In this document: positions 57,094-64,000 of the stretch, in pieces
Numbering within the stretch: position 1 is the stretch's first letter
Layout: every line of letters starts with the position of its first letter
Source of the DNA: Dendrocalamus latiflorus
Lineage: Eukaryota; Streptophyta; Magnoliopsida; Poales; Poaceae
Assembly: GCA_017311315.1 (NCBI GenBank)
Contig: CM029653.1
Span: 41,975,122-42,039,121, forward strand
Length of the DNA: 64,000 nt
Direction: 5' to 3'
Made by a program: the position numbers and the translations under genes
Notes under the pieces: model-generated
What the model was told of the DNA's origin: nothing
Databases searched by the model: none
Seen by the model: the letters and a program-made list of their open reading frames with translations, nothing else

Positions 57094-57303
57094 ATGTGAA
57101 CATGTTGCAGTATGAACAGGCTACTAGTATGTGAACATGTTGCAGTATGAACAGGCTACTAGTATGTGAACATGTTGCAGTATGAACAGGCTGCTAGTAT
57201 GTGAACATATTGCAGTATGAACAGGCTGCTAGTATGTGAACATGTTGCAATATGAACATGCTGCTAGTATGTGAACATATTGCAGTATGAACAGGCTGCT
57301 AGT
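57094..57303. repeat. 35-bp minisatellite, six copies
   Basis: Copies of ATGTGAACATGTTGCAGTAT plus GAACAGGCTRCTAGT start at 57094, 57129, 57164, 57199, 57234 and 57269. They lie less than 100 bases before the transposase ATG and differ at one to three positions each. Confidence 0.93.
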
Positions 57304-57396
57304 GTGAATATGTGACTACTTGCATAGTATAACTTGCCATATGTTCCTGTCGCCATGCCAAAATCATAGCCCTGCCAATTCTCTTCTCTAGTCTTC

Positions 57397-58771
57397 ATGT
57401 CGCAGCAACCAGTGGCACCAGCCTCTAATGAAGATCATCCAGATGAAGAAGTCGATGACTTTGATCCTATGGAGGTGTACACCCTGGAAGACATCATGGT
57501 AGAGGATGCAATCTTAGACGAATATAGAAGCAAGATTGGAGAGAAATTGAAGGCCGATATCGATGGAGAAACATCAAGTGTATCTCGCCGCCGCCGACAT
57601 AGTGGACCAAGGAGGTATATACCAAGGAATCGAGAAGCTGGTCACGATGATCTTGTTGCCAACTACTTCTCCGCAAATCCTATCTACACCGACGAGATGT
57701 TCCGAAGGAGATTTCGGGTGAATAAGCCGTTGTTCCTTCACATCGTGCAAACTCTTAGTGAGTGGTCTCCTTATTTTACCCGAAGAGTGGATGCAATTGG
57801 TAGGGATGGGCATTCACCCTTGCAAAAGTGTACTGCAGCTATCCGAATGCTAGGATATGGCACACCGGCTGACCAACTTGATGAGGTATTGAAGATTGCC
57901 GCAAGCACGTCTTTGGAGATTTTGGGAAAATTTGCCATAGGAGTGATTGAATGTTTTGGTGGAGAGTACCTGCGCCCTCCTAGAAGCGATGAACTAGAAA
58001 AAATTTTACAAGAAAATGAGTCTCGTGGTTTTCCAGGCATGTTGGGAAGCATTGACTGTATGCATTGGGCATGGAATAATTGCCGGAAAGGTTGGGCTGG
58101 CATGTTTACACGTGGTTACAAAGGGGTTCCTACTATGATCCTCGAAGCGGTGGCATCGCGGGATCGAAGCGGTGGCATCGCGGGATCTTCGTATATGGCA
58201 TGCTTTCTTTGGTACCGCCGGGGCCCACAACGACATCAATGTCCTAAATAAGTCACCACTATTCATTCAAGCAATAAAAGGGGAAGCTCCTAGAGTAGAA
58301 TACAACGTAAACGGGACACAGTATGACATGGGCTACTATCTCGCCGATAAAATATATCCAGAATGGGCGGTCTTCATGAAGACAGTAACGGCTCCTCAAA
58401 CGGAGAAAGACAAATTATTTGCATTGAAGCAAGAAGGGGCGATGAAGGATGTCGAGTGCTCATTTGGCGTGTTGCAATCCCGTTTTGATATTGTTCGTCG
58501 ACCAGCACGATTATGGAAGCAGGGGGACGTTATCAACATAATGCAAGCTTATGTTATTCTTCAAAATATGATAGTTGAAGATGAAAAGGAATTGGTTAAA
58601 ATTCCCCTAGACATGAATGAGAATGCGAGTGCAACGATAGTGCTGCCACCTGAAGTGTGTACCAGCAATAATCCTAATCCATGCTTCGTAGAGGTGCTTC
58701 GGAGAAATTCCGCTATCCGTGCTCGGCCAACACATAGACAACTCAAGAAGGATCTAGTCGAGCACATATGA
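57397..58771 (+). pseudogene. Harbinger (PIF) DDE transposase, frameshifted by a 22-bp duplication
   Basis: The ATG at 57397 begins MSQQPVAPASNEDHP. An acidic N-terminus and a basic stretch SRRRRHSGPRRYIPRNRE (63-80) precede a helix-turn-helix-like region (FRRRFRVNKPLFLHIV). The DDE core follows: first Asp in MLGSIDCMHW (D220), second in AGAHNDINVL, and the acidic third site in the IYPEWAVFMK region. The tail is DVECSFGVLQSRFDIVRRPARLW and VILQNMIVEDE, the typical HARBI1-like end. At 58143-58186 a 22-bp block beginning CGAAGCGGTGGCATC is present twice in tandem; 22 is not a multiple of three, so the frame shifts, and the second half (58172-58771) stays open only in the other frame. Otherwise no stops, so the loss is recent. 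Confidence 0.92.
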
Positions 58772-59141
58772 CAGCGCTATGGCCACAACGGAAATTAGAC
58801 CTACATGATGTAATCGTACTATATTTTATTTGATTTATGAAAAAACTATTATATTTATATATATATATATATATATGTTAATATATCATTTATATTAATG
58901 GTTCTAAAAAATATTATAATTATGTTCATCTTATTTATGCTTGATCTGTTTTGTATCAAGAAGCAATACAATGGTATACAGGAATCATATTCATGCTTGA
59001 TCATGGCTGTATGCATGCATTAAACAGTTTGCAGACAGTCAAATAGACGACCCATTGTACAAGTTATCTGTTCAGTTGTCTGTGTGTGAAGTGGAAAGAA
59101 CTTACAGACAGCAACCCGTCTGTGGGTTGTACATGCCCTAA

Positions 59142-59611
59142 TAGATATACCCCCCCTCCCTCGTGTGGTGGCACCCAATTGTAGCTCAATTTGCAGGTTG
59201 TTAGGGGTTGGGGACTAGCGTAGGGGAGCCCTGTCTACTCACTAGGCTGTTATGTCTTTTTCTGCTCTCGTCTTCTCTCATCAATCAATATTCATTAGAT
59301 TAATAAAATACAATTAAACATTATAAGCCGCAGCCCAACAAACATACCCTAAATTGTCACTTGGGATACTATACATGCCAAAACTACAAAATAAACCTGA
59401 TAATTAACTGTGATAATATTACGACCAGATATGTTCAATACAAGTGTCATGTACACGCATCACACTATACAAAAATACTACACACAAAGATATTCTTAAA
59501 AATATTTATATCCTCAGATATCTCCTGTATATTCTCAAAAATAAAAAGAGAGGATAAGCTCGTACATGTAGCAGTGATCCTATGCTGTCATACTTCTGCT
59601 AATTGGGTAAT
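59142..59611. other. intergenic, no gene seen
   Basis: AT-rich, with an ATACCCCCCCTCCC homopolymer-like patch near 59150. No supported ORF. Confidence 0.4.
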
Positions 59612-59826
59612 GGGTTCTTTTGAGTTGTGATTTTGGCTTTTGACTTAAAATTTTGAATTCTGACGGTTTGTGTGAGAGTATAGAGAGGTACTCGTGTGTG
59701 ATTTTAGCCGATATAGATGATATCGAGATAGTATCTACTACAATCAATTATTGATTTTATTTTAAAAAGATACTCTATTTTAAAATAGTTACTATTAAAA
59801 AATAAAATATAAATATAAAAAGGTAC
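59612..59826. mobile_element. MITE family B, copy 6, edges approximate
   Basis: GGGTTCTTTTGAGTTGTG at the left, then TTTTAGCCGATATAGATG, TACAATCAATTATTG and AAAAAGATACTCTATTTTAAAA. Confidence 0.62.
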
Positions 59827-60171
59827 TATGTTTGAAAGGTAATTACCTGACGAATTACCTGACGGCCTAACCAACGTCTTGGTAGAACTGAAAAACATTT
59901 ATTTTGGGGGTCCTCCGCGGAATCCAGATGCAGGCGCCCCCTTGAAGAGAGACAGTACAAGATAGCTGGTTTCAATTGCGCGTGCGTGCATGAAACTTGA
60001 CTCCTTGCGGGGGAGGAGGAATGTGGCCGTGGTCCAACACATCTGATGCACATCGACTCATCACCAATCCTGATGTGTCCCGAACTGCCACAATTGCCTT
60101 GTCCTTTTGCTTCGCCGCATGATCCAAACCTGCATCCAGTTGCATACAGTTGCCCGACCTTCAACTTTAAT
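59827..60171. other. no gene seen
   Basis: A minus-strand frame (59826-60164) has no recognisable domain and no gene-like context. Left unassigned. Confidence 0.35.
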
Positions 60172-60390
60172 GATTTTTTTAGAATGTGGCTTATAACTTT
60201 TAATTTAAAATTTTAAATTCTGACTGTTTGTAAGAGAGAATACAGAGAAAGACACTCACATGTGATTTTAGTCGATATAGATGAATTTTGTTATAATGCT
60301 TATTACAATCGACTTGTAGATCTCATCTTGAAAAGACATATCATTTAAAAACTAGTTAATATAACATAAGCTATAAAATCAAAAGAACCC
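60172..60390. mobile_element. MITE family B, copy 7
   Basis: Left TTTTTTAGAATGTGGCTTAT. Middle TGTGATTTTAGTCGATATAGATG, TACAATCGACTTG, AAAAGACATATCATTTAAAAACTAG. Right end AAAAGAACCC, the inverse of the GGGTTCTTTT start of copies 3 and 6. Confidence 0.65.
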
Positions 60391-60401
60391 GGCCAATATT
60401 A

Positions 60402-60673
60402 GGTGCCACTCATTTGGGCTGGAAAAAGTGGTTTATGGCTAAAATTTTATTGTAGCTTAAAAGTGCACTGTAGCTAATGGTGACTTATTTGGTGTAATTA
60501 AATTTAGAAAAATAAAAATAGAAGAACAGGTTAGCCCATCATGGACGATGCAAACGAATACGGAAAAAATAAACTGGTAAAAAGCTCAAAAGACCAAAAA
60601 CCCAGAAAAAAATAAAATTTAAAAATAGCAAAAATAAACTAAAAATTAAAAGCTTAAGTTGAAATGAGTAATG
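60402..60673. mobile_element. MITE family A, copy 5, truncated at the right
   Basis: TTA at 60399-60401, then GGTGCCACTCATTTGGGC, GTGACTTATTTGGTGTAATTAAATT and GTTAGCCCATCATGGACGATGC. It ends at GAAATGAGTAATG, where the gypsy LTR begins, so the last bases of the MITE are missing. Confidence 0.7.
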
Positions 60674-63600
60674 TGTCGGACCTCGGGTTAGCAAACCCTG
60701 ATCCTCTGTGATTCCACTTCCCTGGATCAGTAGATAGTGCTCACAGATACATTACTGTATATCAAAAACATATTATGCGGGAGCGTATATAATACAGTAA
60801 TACTTACTCATGGGCCGATTGGGCCGAAAACAATAAAATGCAGCAGCGGAAACTTCACACAGGTGGGACCCGCGGGACTTGCCCACAGGCAGCCAACTGG
60901 GGTTCGCGACCTAGTCCATGACCTCATCATCTTCCAGCTCTGTCGACCCTTTTTAGGCGTCGCAGGGCTTGACTTTATTTCCTTTCTGACTGAATGATAG
61001 CAGTTAAGCAAGAATGAGTACGATGATACTCAGCAAGCCACCACACAAGATGCAGTAATAATAGATGCAAGGCTGTCAAAGGAGGCTCGAGGTTCTTTTA
61101 TTTGCTTAATGCGATGTTTGCAATAATCGTAATTAAAATTCCTATGACTTGGCATTTTATAAACATGCTTTAAAGAGTTTGAGATTGTGCAATAAATATA
61201 GCGGTGTCGGATTCCATCCACCGATTACATGGTTCCAACCACCTATGCTAGCTTTTGATCATTATGCCACTTCCATCTTATTTATCACGCTGGAGTACGT
61301 CCCTCCAGGAAAAATTCAAAATCAGAGTACCTCCCCCTGATAAGTTTTTGTCCCACCCACAAAGGTTTTTGAAATAGAACTAACTCGAGGAAGATTTCCG
61401 TGTCTGCCCTTGACCGTGGGCACGGCTATTCGAATAGTTGTATACTCTGCAGAGTCTGTACATCTTTACCCGCAAGAGGTAATCGTCCCGATGGTTCTAC
61501 ATGATTCCTTAGTCATGCAGATCGAGAGACTACCACGAGGCCTTTACAATACCTCGCTCTCTAGCATCTCACTCCTATGGGGTTGCTTCCATAGGTTGTG
61601 CAGGATGTCCGCCACAGGTTAGCGCACTCGGACTCCGCTCTCCACCATACGCTAGCCTCAGCGACGTCACCTATATCCGATGTCCCATTCCACGGGGGCT
61701 TTTATTACCCGCCTACACCGTTCTCCGTGAAATGGCTAGAGAGTTTAGTAAATTATTCAGCCAAGCCTACAATTTGCCAGCTTGTGGTTGTACTGTTGTA
61801 CACGGAGGGGTCATCACAGGATTAAGTCCTTAATTTGTCCGGGCGGTTCATTCCACAGACCACAATCCTTGTGCTACATCCACACCCACCACTCTTACCA
61901 TCCGCCCAGACTGGTATAGCATGTTTTAAGGGTTTTGAGAAACATAAAATAAGTTATCACAAATAATCAACCACGTACATCCCGTGACTGTCCCAAAACC
62001 AGTTTTCATACTTAAAGATTGATGATAAGGGCCACTAGTGCCCTGGACTTGTCAAGACTAGCACGGCATTAATATGACTTATAGCTAGTAAAGTGATTAT
62101 TAACATCTAGGGTGACAATGGTCAGGTAATTCAAGTATCAAGGGATGGCATAATAAATCTAATACAACATCAAGTGGGCATGTAGCTACCTTAAGCTTTG
62201 ACATATAATTGCATAATAAATTAAGCATGCAAGTTGATAGTTTAAAAGAACGTAATTTTTGCATAAAGTGTAGGATCAATATGATCAAAGTGATGACTTG
62301 CCTTGCTTGTTTTACCACGGCCTTGATTGCTCTAATTCAAAGCCTTCTCAGTCATTGATCTTAATTTTTACTGGTCCTCGCTTTTACCCGAGTCTTGGTC
62401 TTGTTCGAATCCGTCGCCTCGTCGAGTCTTCCGATTCTAATACGCGGCAAAGAAAAGAAAGACCAAATAAATCCAAACACTTTAAATGCCCGATTTAATT
62501 TAAATTGTACATTTATTATGATTTGAGAATAGAAGGCTGATTCGGATTAATGGGCTGTAAACACAGCGGTAGATGAATTGGGCAGGAGAAATGAGGTGGC
62601 TGAATAGCTTTACCGTGAGGGAAAATTTAGAATAAGGAGGGACCAAAATGAAGAAGTATCTACAGGAATATACCCCCTTTTGAAAAGGTAGAGGTCAAAA
62701 CATAGCTGATCGGGGCAAAGCGAGGTTCGACCATTTATTTGATAACTTTCTCATTATTAATTTTATATTTATCAAGGAAGCTCCATGAGTCAGGCAGGAC
62801 TTATGGACAGATAAAAGAGGGTATCGATGGTAGTGAAGAGGAACATGATTTCAGGATGCGAAAGCTTTATAGGAGAAGAGTATTATTTTATGTACCCGAT
62901 GAAATCTTAATATATCATGAGGCCATTCCTATTTGAGATTGCAACTGGCAGTTCTAAAGTTAATTATTCTACTTGATTAATAACTTTATTCGATAGGATC
63001 AACGGTTGTGATTTGTCAAAAAGGAGAGTTAGGATTCTTACAAGGATCTTCTTAGTAAAGCTATTTCTTTTACTATTAATTATTTTTGACTATTGCATTC
63101 GAATTCTGAGATAATGATTGGAGATTGGATGTGAGACGAGAATTAAGGATTGCTCTTTCTTGTTCAAGACTTTCTTAATCGTATTTTATTTGTTATCTTA
63201 ATCTCAGTATTTTAAGATAATGTTAAAGTCTTTACTTCAAATATTTTAAGCGTTTCTGGGAGGAGAGTTTCCATGGCATTAGAGATGAGCAAATCACACT
63301 TGATATTTTATGTGGCTTGCCAAAGATTATTTTAAGCAATAATAAGAGAGATGACATGATCTTAGAGATGAGCAATTTATGGTCAATATTTTATGTGGCC
63401 AAACTTGTTAAATCGATTTACTTGGTTTGCATAAATAGATTTACATCGGCGGATGAAAGATAGCATCTCAATCCCTTGAGATAAGATTAAAGTTATTATT
63501 CCAGTTTCTAGAGTAAAGTTTGAAAGCATTGGAATTATCTTTATAAGGCTTCAAACATGCTACTTTAATTATTTAGGATCAACTTTTATTACCTTAAATT

Positions 63601-63998
63601 CATAAAAGATGATCTTCCACTTAGCTTCACATAATAATTTTAATATTAACATTGAGTCCAAGATAATTACTTGCCATATGGGAAATAGTTCAGGTTATAG
63701 ACTTACCTTAATTAATCTTCTATATGAGGATCAATGAATTAATCTTGATTGGTAAACAAATAAATTAACCATTGTTGAGTTTCAAATTTAGTTGCATGAA
63801 TCTTTTCATTATAAATTTATAAATACAATCTTATTCTTATTATCATTCACAATTTCCTACTCTAGTATTGCTCCTTGCAGTCAATAGAGAGGAGGTAGGT
63901 GATACCCATTAGCTAGATGCTAATCTGCAGTGGGGCCCACATGTCACACAGAGACACAGAGCCACGGAGAGAAGGCACTGTCTTCGGCTAATCCGACA
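60674..63998 (-). mobile_element. Ty3/gypsy-type LTR, about 3.3 kb (solo LTR or edge of an element leaving the window)
   Basis: The plus-strand left end TGTCGGACC and right end AATCCGACA are the inverted TGTCGG/CCGACA termini of an LTR. Read on the minus strand, CTTGCTGAGTATCATCGTACTC (about 61040-61020) matches a word common in grass gypsy LTRs. It has GC-richer blocks (60830-60960, 61400-61900) and long AT-rich parts, and no protein-coding frame. The window ends 2 bases after the right terminus, so whether internal sequence or only a target duplication follows cannot be seen. Confidence 0.65.
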
Positions 63999-64000
63999 GA

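Larger units (their letters stand above)
55032..59138 (+). mobile_element. PIF/Harbinger transposon with broken transposase (4107 bp)
   Basis: Termini GGGCTTGTACAACCC and GGGTTGTACATGCCC form an inverted repeat that extends about 25 bp inward (CATAGACGG against CCGTCTGTG). They are flanked by TAA (55029-55031 and 59139-59141). The transposase is on the plus strand in the right half (57397-58771). The left 2.3 kb is non-coding: a GC-rich block at 55090-55600, AT-rich DNA, and a 35-bp minisatellite. The second ORF of autonomous Harbinger elements (a Myb-like protein) was not found. Confidence 0.92.

Overview
The window is nuclear DNA of a grass, most likely a panicoid relative of sorghum, Setaria or Panicum. 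The signs are very GC-rich, mostly intronless coding sequences, two DREB1/CBF genes with the monocot form of the AP2 domain, GT-AG introns, and dense Tourist/PIF-Harbinger, hAT, copia, gypsy and LINE insertions. There is no prokaryotic or organellar character. The species cannot be fixed from the sequence alone.

Five host genes are supported. On the minus strand: a PLP-dependent molybdenum-cofactor-sulfurase-like protein (2667-4648, with an apparent frameshift near its N-terminus), two DREB1/CBF cold-response transcription factors in tandem (32375-33103 and 35174-35896), and a MATE transporter (49400-50992). On the plus strand: a five-exon NAD-dependent sorbitol dehydrogenase (26354-28464). 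From memory, the order sorbitol dehydrogenase, DREB1 pair, MATE resembles the end of rice chromosome 8; this needs an alignment. The genes are not co-transcribed. Sorbitol dehydrogenase and the DREB1 pair are adjacent and both touch stress metabolism, but no joint function is shown.

Most of the rest is transposable elements, several of which I could delimit exactly by target-site duplications (TSDs). Left part: a 695-bp hAT element (1746-2440), tandem arrays (5885-7060), a 2364-bp Ds-like hAT element (7219-9582) that has captured the first coding exon of a single-myb-histone/TRB gene, two abutting Tourist MITEs (10227-10747), and a LINE lacking ORFs (11967-13489). Centre: a complete but decayed 6970-bp copia element (15514-22483) with 184-bp LTRs. 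Right part: a 1131-bp Harbinger-like element (44242-45372) carrying two copies of a DUF1677 gene fragment, nested inside a MITE. Further right are a Tnt1-like copia remnant (about 52330-53335), a 4107-bp PIF/Harbinger element (55032-59138) whose transposase is broken by a 22-bp tandem duplication, and a 3.3-kb gypsy-type LTR (60674-63998). Three small MITE families recur across the window, with nested insertions that give relative ages.

The most unusual content is gene capture by two different DNA-transposon superfamilies within 40 kb, and the frameshifted N-terminus of the sulfurase-like gene. I found no clearly new biochemical system.
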